A stretch of 19,063 nt of DNA from Erysipelotrichaceae bacterium. Its GTDB lineage: Bacteria; Bacillota_I; Bacilli_A; Erysipelotrichales; Erysipelotrichaceae. Below the pieces are notes generated by a model. It saw nothing but the letters and a program-made list of their open reading frames with translations. It was not told the origin of the DNA and did no database searches. Made by a program: the position numbers and the translations under genes. The stretch is from contig JAFOMB010000234.1 in NCBI GenBank assembly GCA_017419065.1, positions 1 through 19,063 of the forward strand, in the 5' to 3' direction. Positions 1 through 6,338 of the stretch are shown here, piece after piece. Each line of letters starts with the position of its first letter. The first letter of the stretch is position 1.

Positions 1-1
1 C

Positions 2-1261
2 GATGTCATTTCCGCCAGCGGCGAAAAGACAGACGTAGAACTCGGAGAAGGAGACGTCCGCATCACGAGCGGCGGCACCTATGAATTCACCGGCACTCTG
101 AAAGACGGCAGCATCATCGTAGAAGCGGCCGAGGATGAAGATGTGAACATCATCCTCAACGGTGTAGATATCTACAGTGAAGACTTCGCCTGCATCTACA
201 TCATCTCGGCTGATGAAGTCCTGATCACGCTGGCAGAGGGCAGTGTCAACAGCCTTCGTACCGGTTCTTCCTACAGCCAGATCGATGAGAACACCGTCGA
301 TGCGGTCATCTACTCCAAGGCCGATACGTTCTTCGACGGCACCGGCAAGCTCGTCATCGAAGCCAATGCCAAACACGCCATCGTCTCCAAGGACGATCTG
401 ATCATCCTCTCGGGGACCTATGAGATCACAGCTATGAACCACGCCTTATACGGCAAGGACCTGGTCGAGATCTATGACGGCACCTTCACTCTGAACTGCG
501 GTACAGATGCCGTTACCTCCGACAGTGAAGAAGACGGAAGAGGAAATGTCACCATCCACGGCGGAAACTTCAAAGTCGCCACTGAAGGAGACGGCTTCTA
601 CGCTTTCCACGATCTGCTGATCGAAGGCGGCAGTTTCGCTGTCCAGGCTACCGGCAAGGCTCTTAAAGCTGACGGCAACATCACAGTCACCGGCGGGGAC
701 TTCACTATCGATTCCGTCGATGACGCGGTCAATGCGGAAGGCGATGTCCTGATTGAAGGTGGCAGCTTCCGGATCGATTCTGATGATGACGGCATCCATG
801 GCGATGCCTCCGTCACTATCAACGGCGGTGAATTCGTGATCAATGCCCATGAGGCCATTGAATCCACGGTCATCACCATCAATGACGGCACGATCGATAT
901 CTACGCAACAGACGACGCGATCAACGCCGGCCAGAAGGTCAATAACGTGACTCCGTGCATCACCATCAACGGCGGTACGATCACCATCGACATGGGCCAG
1001 GGCGATACCGACGCGATCGACTCCAATGGCAACATCATCATCAACGGCGGTACCATCGACATCACAGCCCAGTCTCCGTTCGACTATGACGGACAGGGAC
1101 AGTTCAACGGCGGTACCCTCATCGTCAACGGCAGCGAGACGACCACGATGTCCAACCAGTTCATGGGCGGCATGGGAATGATGGGCGGTATGATGCCGGG
1201 CGGTAATGGCGGCATGATGCCGGGCGGCGGAAACGGCGGACACGGTCCGGGCGGCCGGTAA
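2..1261 (+). CDS. Cthe_2159-type beta-helix carbohydrate-binding protein, 5' partial
   Basis: The reading frame is open from base 2, so the gene begins upstream; an in-frame GTG at 143 is internal and is not the start. The visible 419 residues are built of short repeats of about 20-23 residues of the form hydrophobic-Thr-Ile-x-Gly-Gly-x-Phe/Ile-x-Ile followed by an Asp-rich turn (for example ITINGGTITI). This is what a right-handed parallel beta-helix looks like, and the pattern fits the surface carbohydrate-binding family typified by Clostridium thermocellum Cthe_2159. The Asp-rich turns suggest calcium sites, which is inference. The last 33 or so residues change abruptly to a Gly/Met/Pro tail with one His. 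The signal peptide or lipobox would lie outside the window. A terminator follows ten bases after the stop. The ligand cannot be read from the sequence. Confidence 0.75.
   Translation, partial: DVISASGEKTDVELGEGDVRITSGGTYEFTGTLKDGSIIVEAAEDEDVNIILNGVDIYSEDFACIYIISADEVLITLAEGSVNSLRTGSSYSQIDENTVDAVIYSKADTFFDGTGKLVIEANAKHAIVSKDDLIILSGTYEITAMNHALYGKDLVEIYDGTFTLNCGTDAVTSDSEEDGRGNVTIHGGNFKVATEGDGFYAFHDLLIEGGSFAVQATGKALKADGNITVTGGDFTIDSVDDAVNAEGDVLIEGGSFRIDSDDDGIHGDASVTINGGEFVINAHEAIESTVITINDGTIDIYATDDAINAGQKVNNVTPCITINGGTITIDMGQGDTDAIDSNGNIIINGGTIDITAQSPFDYDGQGQFNGGTLIVNGSETTTMSNQFMGGMGMMGGMMPGGNGGMMPGGGNGGHGPGGR
1184..1227 (+). repeat. Tandem 20-bp near-repeat coding Gly/Met tail
   Basis: Two copies of GGCGGYATGATGCCGGGCGG (1184-1203 and 1208-1227) are offset by 24 bases and differ at one position. 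They encode the Gly-Gly-Met-Met-Pro-Gly-Gly blocks of the C-terminal tail of the beta-helix protein. A 24-base period keeps the reading frame, so copy number could vary by slippage without breaking the gene. Confidence 0.7.
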
Positions 1262-1270
1262 AGATAAAAG

Positions 1271-1300
1271 AAAATCCTGAGGAATATCCTCAGGATTTTT
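1271..1300. terminator. Bidirectional intrinsic terminator
   Basis: AAAATCCTGAGG, a four-base loop AATA, then CCTCAGGATTTTT forms a perfect 11-12 bp stem. On the plus strand a T-run ends the beta-helix gene. On the minus strand the same stem is followed by a T-rich tract and lies just downstream of tRNA-Trp, so it can end both transcripts. Confidence 0.85.
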
Positions 1301-1308
1301 ATTTCACA

Positions 1309-1382
1309 TGGCAGGGGTGGAAAGAATTGAACTCTCGTCAGCGGTTTTGGAGACCGTTGTACTACCATTGTACTACACCCCT
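1309..1382 (-). tRNA. trpT: tRNA-Trp(CCA)
   Basis: The reverse complement folds as a cloverleaf: acceptor AGGGGUG pairs with CACCCCU, discriminator base is G, and CCA is encoded. The D arm is GUAC/GUAC around AAUGGUA. The anticodon stem is ACGGU/ACCGC (outer pair A-C mismatched) around loop CUCCAAA, giving anticodon CCA. The T arm is GAGAG-UUCAAUU-CUUUC with a G-U pair. Discriminator G is usual for bacterial tRNA-Trp. The gene stands alone between plus-strand units. Confidence 0.93.
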
Positions 1383-1396
1383 AAATGTGCTTATTC

Positions 1397-1425
1397 ATTG
1401 TATTATAATTCTCTTCAAAAGTAAA
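1397..1425 (-). promoter_or_regulatory. Promoter of tRNA-Trp
   Basis: Read on the minus strand, TTTACT (1420-1425) and TACAAT (1397-1402) are separated by 17 bp. The -10 end lies 14 bases before the tRNA 5' end at 1382, so a short 5' leader would be trimmed by RNase P. The -35 abuts the -10 of the divergent acetyltransferase gene (1426-1431). Confidence 0.6.
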
Positions 1426-1431
1426 TATAAT
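1426..1431 (+). promoter_or_regulatory. -10 element, predicted leaderless start of GNAT gene
   Basis: TATAAT ends six bases before the ATG at 1438, so transcription would be expected to start at or next to the A of the start codon. The upstream stretch GTAAATATAATTGAAGT holds no Shine-Dalgarno sequence. No clear TTGACA is seen 17 bases upstream (TTATAA at 1403-1408 at best). Confidence 0.55.
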
Positions 1432-1437
1432 TGAAGT

Positions 1438-2499
1438 ATGAAGATGCGTTACGAAGATGTGATCATAAGAGATGCGGAAGAGAAAGATGTCGAATCTCTC
1501 TATCGCTGGTGGAATGACGGAAGGGTCATGGCCCATGCGGGTTTCCCCAAAGGTCTGGGTATTTCGAAAGAGAAGATCCGGACACTGCTGGAGAAGGACG
1601 ATGAGGATCTCCGCCATCTGATGATCACTGTATTGGATACACCGATCGGCGAGTGTTATTACCGGAAGAGCGGAGACGCTTTTGAGATCGGCATCAAGAT
1701 CTGCGAAGAGTCTTATCAGGAAAAGGGGATAGGGAAGACTGTCTTATCCTTACTCTGCAGGGAAGTCTTCAAAAGGACTAAGAAGATCTGCCTGTCGACT
1801 GATAAGAAGAACAGCCGGGCCAGACATGTCTATGAGCAGCTTGGTTTCCGGCTTCAGGAGATCAAGGAGAAATACTATCAGAACGATCAGATGGAGGAGG
1901 CGATGGATGTCGCTTTCTATGAACTGAAAAGAGAAGACTTCCGCAGCTTCGTGAAGGACTTCTTCCTGGTCAAACCGGATCTCTATTACGCGGATTCGAT
2001 TCGGAGATACCGGAAGGAGTATATCGAGAAGGGGATGCATCCTGACGGCAGCGGGAATCTCTTACGCTTTGAGGATCCGGAAAAGTGGATCGCCGACAAT
2101 CGCCTCTTCGAGGATGAAAGTATGCTGATACTGCCGATGAAGCCGTCCTATCAGTACGCCTATGTCGAAACATCTTCGCAGGAGATCGTGGGTCTGATAC
2201 AGGTGCGGCCGGACATGTCCGATTCCCCGTTTCTGGCGGAATACGGCGGCAATATCGGCTACTCTGTCCTGCCTTCCAGATGGAGAGAGGGGATAGGAGA
2301 GAGGATGCTGAAGGACTTCCTGGTGATATGTCAGAGAGACTATCATCTGGAGGAAGTGCTCATCACCTGTCTGGAGAAGAACGAGGGTTCCAGAAGGATC
2401 ATCCTGAAAAACGGAGGGGTCTTTCAGAGGAATACCTGGCTGTTCTCGGAAGATCAGAATATAGAAAGATACATCATCGATCTGAGGGAGGAATTATGA
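1438..2499 (+). CDS. Tandem two-domain GNAT acetyltransferase
   Basis: The 353-residue cytoplasmic protein appears to be two GNAT folds in a row. The first (about 7-163) has the acetyl-CoA loop Gln94-Glu-Lys-Gly-Ile-Gly and the following motif Asn125-Ser-Arg-Ala-Arg...Gly-Phe. The second (about 165-350) has Arg283-Glu-Gly-Ile-Gly and Asn315-Glu-Gly-Ser-Arg. GNAT enzymes move an acetyl group from acetyl-CoA to an amine; here the acceptor is unknown. Both domains keep the pyrophosphate-binding loop, so neither looks dead by that test. The start ATG at 1438 has no Shine-Dalgarno but a TATAAT six bases upstream; Met3 at 1444 is an alternative start. The stop overlaps the next start as ATGA, so the amidohydrolase is probably translationally coupled. 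Confidence 0.82.
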   Translation: MKMRYEDVIIRDAEEKDVESLYRWWNDGRVMAHAGFPKGLGISKEKIRTLLEKDDEDLRHLMITVLDTPIGECYYRKSGDAFEIGIKICEESYQEKGIGKTVLSLLCREVFKRTKKICLSTDKKNSRARHVYEQLGFRLQEIKEKYYQNDQMEEAMDVAFYELKREDFRSFVKDFFLVKPDLYYADSIRRYRKEYIEKGMHPDGSGNLLRFEDPEKWIADNRLFEDESMLILPMKPSYQYAYVETSSQEIVGLIQVRPDMSDSPFLAEYGGNIGYSVLPSRWREGIGERMLKDFLVICQRDYHLEEVLITCLEKNEGSRRIILKNGGVFQRNTWLFSEDQNIERYIIDLREEL

Positions 2500-3779
2500 A
2501 AAAGGTCTATAATCATGTGAATATCTATGACGGTACCGAGGAGATGGTACTGCAGAAAGATAAGATGGTCATCGTGGAAGACGGGATCATCACAGAGATC
2601 AGAGATGCGGAAGAAGTATCCGGTTCCTATGACGCCAAAGGCGCCTATCTCATCCCGGGTCTCATCAATATGCACGTCCACACACCGGGAAACGGCTTCC
2701 CGAAGAAGAAGGCGACTGATCAGAGGAAACTGGCGAAACTCGTCATGTCCAACGCTTTGACCAGAAAGATCGCCGAGAAGATCTGCTACAGCGCCGTAAA
2801 GACAGAACTCTTATCCGGTACTACGACGATACGCTGTGTCGGCGGCCTGGGCCACATCGACTCCCTCCTGCGCGACAAGATCGCCTCCGGGAAACTGGCA
2901 GGACCGAGGATCTTCGCCTGCGACCAGGCTCTGACAGTGCCGCATGGCCACATGGAAGGCAGTGTCGCCTATGGAGCCCAGTCGAAGGAAGACTTCCTCC
3001 ACTTCATCGAAGAAAACAAGAAGGCCGGCGTGGATGCCCTCAAGATCATGATCACCGGCGGTGTCCTCGATGCGAAGAAGAGAGGGGAACCGGGAGAGAT
3101 GAAGATGACTCCGGAACAGGTGAAACTCTGCTGCGACAAGGCTCACGAACTCGGGCTCAGGGTAGCGGCCCATGTCGAATCGCCGGAAGGCGTAAAGGTC
3201 GCTCTGGAGAACGGTGTCGACTTCATTGAACACGGCTCCTATATGGATGAGGAAACAGCCGATCTCTTCTTGAAGAAGGATGCGGCCCTCATCGTAACGC
3301 TGTCCCCGGCTATCCCGATCGCCAGGATCTCCACAGATCTCACCCACATGAATGATGACGCGGTATACAATTCCGAAGTCCTGCTGGAAGGGATCATCGA
3401 CGCCGCGAAGAAGTGTCTGAGAAAAGGGGTGAAGGTCGGCCTTGGCACAGATACCGTCTGTCCGTTCATCACGCACTACGACATGTGGAGAGAACTGGAA
3501 TACTTCCATAGGCTGACCGGTGCCTCCCGTAAGGATGCCCTCTACCGGGCAACTTTAGGCAATGCCTCCCTTTTAGGGATCAGCGATAAGACCGGTTCCA
3601 TTGAAGAGGGGAAGGTCGCGGAATTCATCCTGGTGAAAGAGAATCCGATGGAAGGCTTCTCTGCTGTCAGGAATCCGTTGCTTGTCGTAAAGGGAAGGGA
3701 AGAATACGATCATCCTTCCGTGAAGAAGTCGGAACTGGCGGAAAGGGAACTGGATGCCGTCATGGAAACTCTGAAATAA
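2496..3779 (+). CDS. Metal-dependent amidohydrolase (imidazolonepropionase/prolidase-like)
   Basis: A 427-residue amidohydrolase-superfamily enzyme with a TIM barrel framed by an N-terminal and C-terminal beta-sandwich. Visible metal and catalytic ligands are His60-x-His62 at the end of strand 1, Lys183 (likely carbamylated bridge), His226 (AAHVES), His246 (IEHGS) and Asp319 (GTDT). This set matches the branch that includes Xaa-Pro-type and N-acyl amino acid hydrolases, so hydrolysis of a dipeptide or acylated amino acid is a fair guess; the substrate is not readable. The frame is open to 2280, but the start at 2496 is right: GGGAGG lies just upstream, the residues from Met-Lys-Lys-Val begin the usual fold, and the longer form would run over the GNAT coding region. 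Pairing with an acetyltransferase suggests linked acylation/deacylation, which is inference. Confidence 0.85.
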   Translation: MKKVYNHVNIYDGTEEMVLQKDKMVIVEDGIITEIRDAEEVSGSYDAKGAYLIPGLINMHVHTPGNGFPKKKATDQRKLAKLVMSNALTRKIAEKICYSAVKTELLSGTTTIRCVGGLGHIDSLLRDKIASGKLAGPRIFACDQALTVPHGHMEGSVAYGAQSKEDFLHFIEENKKAGVDALKIMITGGVLDAKKRGEPGEMKMTPEQVKLCCDKAHELGLRVAAHVESPEGVKVALENGVDFIEHGSYMDEETADLFLKKDAALIVTLSPAIPIARISTDLTHMNDDAVYNSEVLLEGIIDAAKKCLRKGVKVGLGTDTVCPFITHYDMWRELEYFHRLTGASRKDALYRATLGNASLLGISDKTGSIEEGKVAEFILVKENPMEGFSAVRNPLLVVKGREEYDHPSVKKSELAERELDAVMETLK

Positions 3780-3781
3780 GG

Positions 3782-3787
3782 TATAAT
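3782..3787 (+). promoter_or_regulatory. -10 element of uridine phosphorylase gene
   Basis: TATAAT lies two bases after the amidohydrolase stop. The predicted start of transcription, near 3794, leaves a leader of about 26 bases containing AAGGAG (3804-3809). The -35 region is weak. This gene therefore has a normal leader, unlike four others in the window. Confidence 0.45.
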
Positions 3788-3819
3788 AGGTATATATAGA
3801 AACAAGGAGAAACAATACT

Positions 3820-4596
3820 ATGGTTGATTATACGGAAGGTTCCGGAAAGCAGTATCATATCGGTGTCGGTCCGGGAGATGTCGGTGAATACGTCATTTTA
3901 CCGGGAGACCCGAAGCGCTGCGAGAAGATCGCGAAATACTTCGACGATGCGAAACTCGTCGGAGACAACCGGGAATATGTCACCTACACAGGGACTCTTG
4001 ACGGTGTCAAGGTGTCTGTCACCTCTACCGGTATCGGCGGCCCGAGTGCCTCGATCGCCATGGAGGAACTCGTAGAATGCGGGGCTCATACCTTTGTGCG
4101 TATCGGTACCTGCGGCGGCATGCAGATCGATATCAAGGGCGGCGATGTCGTCGTCGCGACAGGAGCTATCCGCAATGAGGGAACGACCAGAGAATACGCT
4201 CCGATCGAATTCCCGGCTATTGCGAACCTCGATGTCACGAATGCCCTGATCGATGCCTGCCAGAGTATCGGGGCTCACTACCATGTGGGTGTCGTCCAGT
4301 GCAAGGATGCCTTCTATGGCCAGCACAGACCGGAGACACTGCCGAACGGTGAGGAACTGCTTCGCAAGTGGGATGCCTGGCTGAAACTCGATACGAAGGC
4401 TTCCGAAATGGAATCGGCAGCTCTCTTCATCGTAGCCCAGTACCGCCGTGTCCGCTGCGGCAGCTGCTTCCTGGTCGTAGCCAATCAGGAAAGAGAGAAG
4501 GAGGGTCTGGAAAACATCCAGGTCCACGATACTGATCTGGCCGTGAGAGTCGCAGTCGAAGCGATCCGCGAGCTCATCCGCAAAGACGGACAGTAA
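3820..4596 (+). CDS. udp: Uridine phosphorylase
   Basis: A 258-residue NP-I family nucleoside phosphorylase that splits uridine and phosphate to uracil and ribose 1-phosphate in pyrimidine salvage. Length and motifs fit the uridine branch. The phosphate site is Arg33 (GDPKR), Arg94 and Thr97 (RIGTCGG). The uracil site is FYGQ with Gln168 and Arg170. The ribose site is Glu197-Met198-Glu199. These align with Escherichia coli Udp Arg30, Arg91, Gln166, Arg168 and Glu196-Met197-Glu198. The AAGGAG ten bases before ATG fixes the start. It appears to be a single-gene unit with its own -10 and a strong terminator. A related nucleoside specificity (purine or broad) cannot be wholly excluded, but the Gln-x-Arg uracil motif argues for uridine. 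Confidence 0.9.
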   Translation: MVDYTEGSGKQYHIGVGPGDVGEYVILPGDPKRCEKIAKYFDDAKLVGDNREYVTYTGTLDGVKVSVTSTGIGGPSASIAMEELVECGAHTFVRIGTCGGMQIDIKGGDVVVATGAIRNEGTTREYAPIEFPAIANLDVTNALIDACQSIGAHYHVGVVQCKDAFYGQHRPETLPNGEELLRKWDAWLKLDTKASEMESAALFIVAQYRRVRCGSCFLVVANQEREKEGLENIQVHDTDLAVRVAVEAIRELIRKDGQ

Positions 4597-4618
4597 AGAG
4601 GCGAAAGCCTCTTTTTTC
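4597..4618 (+). terminator. Intrinsic terminator after udp
   Basis: AGAGGC-GAAA-GCCTCT forms a six-pair stem with a GAAA tetraloop, followed by a T-run, one base after the udp stop. Confidence 0.88.
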
Positions 4619-4623
4619 TTTTC

Positions 4624-4632
4624 TGCTATAGT
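4624..4632 (+). promoter_or_regulatory. Extended -10, predicted leaderless start of membrane protein gene
   Basis: TGCTATAGT is an extended -10 (TGnTATAGT). It ends six bases before the GTG at 4639. GGAAG between them is too close to the codon to act as a Shine-Dalgarno site. Confidence 0.5.
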
Positions 4633-4638
4633 GGAAGA

Positions 4639-5148
4639 GTGAAAAGAAAAGATGCAGGCTATTGCCTTCTGACAGTCATGATAGCCGTCTCTCTGATCTT
4701 CCTGGGAAGTAAGACAGATCTCTTAAAGGAAAACTACTCCCATCTGGAGACCGGGATATCCGGGTATTTTGCGGTGCTCTTTCTGGGCATCCTCTTCTTT
4801 CTTCATATCTATATCTCTGTCCTGAGGATCTCTGACAGGAAGAACGCCTTTTTCTCCGCACTTCCTTTTCTGACGGCCTGTATCCTGCCTTCGGCCTTAC
4901 AGCCTTCCTCTTTATTGGCCAATCTCCATCTGATCCTGGCTTACTGTTCGACAGGGCTGTCCATCCTGTTTACGGTAAAGAATCTCTGTTTCTCCAATAA
5001 AAAGAGGAAGATGATCGCTTTCTTCCTCTTTGGTCTTCTTTTATGTGCCGGGGTCTATGCCTACAGTATCCATCTGTCGGTCAATACCTTGAGCGAACTG
5101 TTCTACTGTGCCGGGATCCTCTTATGCGATCTCTACTTCTACTTCTGA
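4639..5148 (+). CDS. Hypothetical polytopic membrane protein
   Basis: A 169-residue protein I do not recognise. It has about six hydrophobic segments (roughly 7-23, 41-62, 70-88, 92-115, 124-142, 150-168) separated by short charged loops such as RISDRKN (63-69) and KKRKM (121-125). By the positive-inside rule these basic loops should face the cytoplasm. No enzymatic motif is visible. It starts with GTG and sits between the udp terminator and the convergent AraC gene, whose stop codon directly abuts its own (TGATCA, 5146-5151) with no terminator between them. Codon use resembles the neighbours, so it is probably a real gene. An alternative internal start would remove the first helix. Confidence 0.62.
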   Translation: MKRKDAGYCLLTVMIAVSLIFLGSKTDLLKENYSHLETGISGYFAVLFLGILFFLHIYISVLRISDRKNAFFSALPFLTACILPSALQPSSLLANLHLILAYCSTGLSILFTVKNLCFSNKKRKMIAFFLFGLLLCAGVYAYSIHLSVNTLSELFYCAGILLCDLYFYF

Positions 5149-6204
5149 TCAGAGCAGGTATTCCTTATTGAGATCCTTTCTCCAGGCTGTCGGGGTCTTG
5201 CCATAACGGCGCTTGAAGACCCGGATGAAGTTCTCGGAGTTCTCATAGCCGACCTGGTAGGAGATCTCCGCGACCGGGAGACTGGTCGATTTGAGAAGGG
5301 AGACAGCGTGCTTCATGCGGGCATCGATGACGATGTCCGAGAAGGTTCTGCCGGTGGCTTCCCTGATGAAACGGGAAGTGTACTCCGGGGTATAGTGATA
5401 TCTTTCGGCGATCTCCTGGAGGGAGACAGTCGTGTGATGCTCCTGGATGTAGGCGGTGATCTCATAGGCAGCCGCGGACTTGGGATTGTTGCGGCTTGGA
5501 TGTTCGATCGTCCTCTCATAGAAGCGGATGAGCTTGCCGAAGAAGAGGGAGAAGTAGGCGGACAGGATCGCGTCGTATTCCTGATACTTGTTGATACTTT
5601 CCAGCATCATCTGCAGGATGATGCTTTTTAATTCCTGATCGTTCCCTGTGTGAAACATCAGGTAGTCGTCATCACCGGAATAGCGGATGTTCTTGAGGAA
5701 GAATTCCGCGAGGGGATTGGCCTTATAGTAGGTCGGATTGCGGAAGGTGTTCTCAATGATCTGGGAAGAGAGGATCATGACAATGACGACGCTCTGGTCC
5801 TGTACGGAGATCTTGTGGGAGACGCCCGGCGGTACGATGCAGAAGTCACCCATCTTGAGCAGTTTCTTCTCCTTACCGATCTCGTGTTCGCAGATCCCTT
5901 CATAGACATAGAAGGCTTCGAAATAGGTGTGGAAGTGTTCAAAGGGCGGGGAGAAGCAGTTGTGCTTCTGGATGACCATTCCGACATCGGAATCCGAATA
6001 GAAGTATTCATCTTTCATGGAAGGAGGCATGGTCTCCTTCTTTTCAGGAATGACGAAGTGTTTCTCCAGACATTCTCCGATATCGAGGTGATCGATGAAT
6101 TCTCTGAAAAGGGCGGGATCTTTCTTCTTTTCCTGGTAATCCCTATAGAAGATCTCGGTTTCATTGAGAGTATGAAGGCTTTGAAGCAGTTCTATTTCAT
6201 TCAT
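5149..6204 (-). CDS. AraC-family regulator of the adjacent sugar operon
   Basis: A 351-residue transcription factor. Residues about 75-150 form a cupin-like sensing domain (HFHTYFEAFYVYEG around 90-102, then GDFCIVPPGVSH at 119-130). The last 100 residues hold the two helix-turn-helix motifs of the AraC/XylS fold, ending in the typical VGYENSENFIRVFKRRYG and PTAWRK signatures. The family mostly activates sugar catabolism genes after binding a carbohydrate ligand. It is divergent from the ABC/glycosidase operon, with 134 bases between start codons, so that operon is the likely target. The start at 6204 has AAAGGA about 20 bases upstream, too far for a good Shine-Dalgarno site; a second ATG at 6200 is out of frame. 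A segment of about 50 residues precedes the cupin and has no assigned role. Confidence 0.85.
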   Translation of the reverse strand: MNEIELLQSLHTLNETEIFYRDYQEKKKDPALFREFIDHLDIGECLEKHFVIPEKKETMPPSMKDEYFYSDSDVGMVIQKHNCFSPPFEHFHTYFEAFYVYEGICEHEIGKEKKLLKMGDFCIVPPGVSHKISVQDQSVVIVMILSSQIIENTFRNPTYYKANPLAEFFLKNIRYSGDDDYLMFHTGNDQELKSIILQMMLESINKYQEYDAILSAYFSLFFGKLIRFYERTIEHPSRNNPKSAAAYEITAYIQEHHTTVSLQEIAERYHYTPEYTSRFIREATGRTFSDIVIDARMKHAVSLLKSTSLPVAEISYQVGYENSENFIRVFKRRYGKTPTAWRKDLNKEYLL

Positions 6205-6239
6205 ATATTAAAATCAGTCAATCCTTTGTGTTTATTTTA

Positions 6240-6268
6240 TGATAAATCACAAAAATAATCAATGTAAA
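6240..6268 (-). promoter_or_regulatory. Candidate promoter of the AraC-family gene
   Basis: On the minus strand TTTACA (6263-6268) and TTATCA (6240-6245) are 17 bp apart. The -35 lies inside the cre box, so CcpA binding would also block the regulator gene. Confidence 0.45.
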
Positions 6269-6276
6269 CGGTAACA
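6263..6276. promoter_or_regulatory. CcpA cre box
   Basis: TGTAAACGGTAACA matches the Firmicutes cre consensus TGWNANCGNTNWCA at every defined position. It sits in the 134-base divergent region and overlaps the -35 candidates of both directions, which predicts carbon catabolite repression of the sugar operon and perhaps its regulator. Confidence 0.8.
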
Positions 6277-6291
6277 TTTAACAATTATCAT
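6263..6291 (+). promoter_or_regulatory. Candidate promoter of the sugar operon
   Basis: TGTAAA (6263-6268) and TATCAT (6286-6291) are 17 bp apart. Both hexamers are weak, as expected of an activator-dependent promoter. Predicted leader is about 40 bases. Confidence 0.35.
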
Positions 6292-6338
6292 CTGAGACCT
6301 CTTTTTTTACCATGAAGATGAACAGGAGTGTTGGATGT

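Noticed and set aside
1184..1227. Short tandem repeat considered as a CRISPR or mobile-element end
   Set aside because: Only two copies, in frame within a coding tail, with no spacers, inverted ends or target duplication.
446..1243. 265-codon minus-strand open frame opposite the beta-helix gene
   Set aside because: Rich in Val/Asp/Ala repeats that mirror the sense repeats, without a ribosome site; it is a by-product of the coding strand composition.
2280..2495. N-terminal extension of the amidohydrolase
   Set aside because: It overlaps the second GNAT domain in another frame; the ATGA start at 2496 has GGGAGG and matches the family N-terminus.
2811..3509. 232-codon minus-strand open frame opposite the amidohydrolase
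   Set aside because: No fold or motif, while the sense frame has the complete metal site of an amidohydrolase.
3898..4527. 209-codon minus-strand open frame opposite udp
   Set aside because: Shadow of the uridine phosphorylase frame; composition is Asp/Val/Arg biased with no domain pattern.
5650..6258. 202-codon plus-strand open frame opposite the AraC-type gene
   Set aside because: No Shine-Dalgarno, and the minus strand encodes a full AraC protein with canonical helix-turn-helix signatures.
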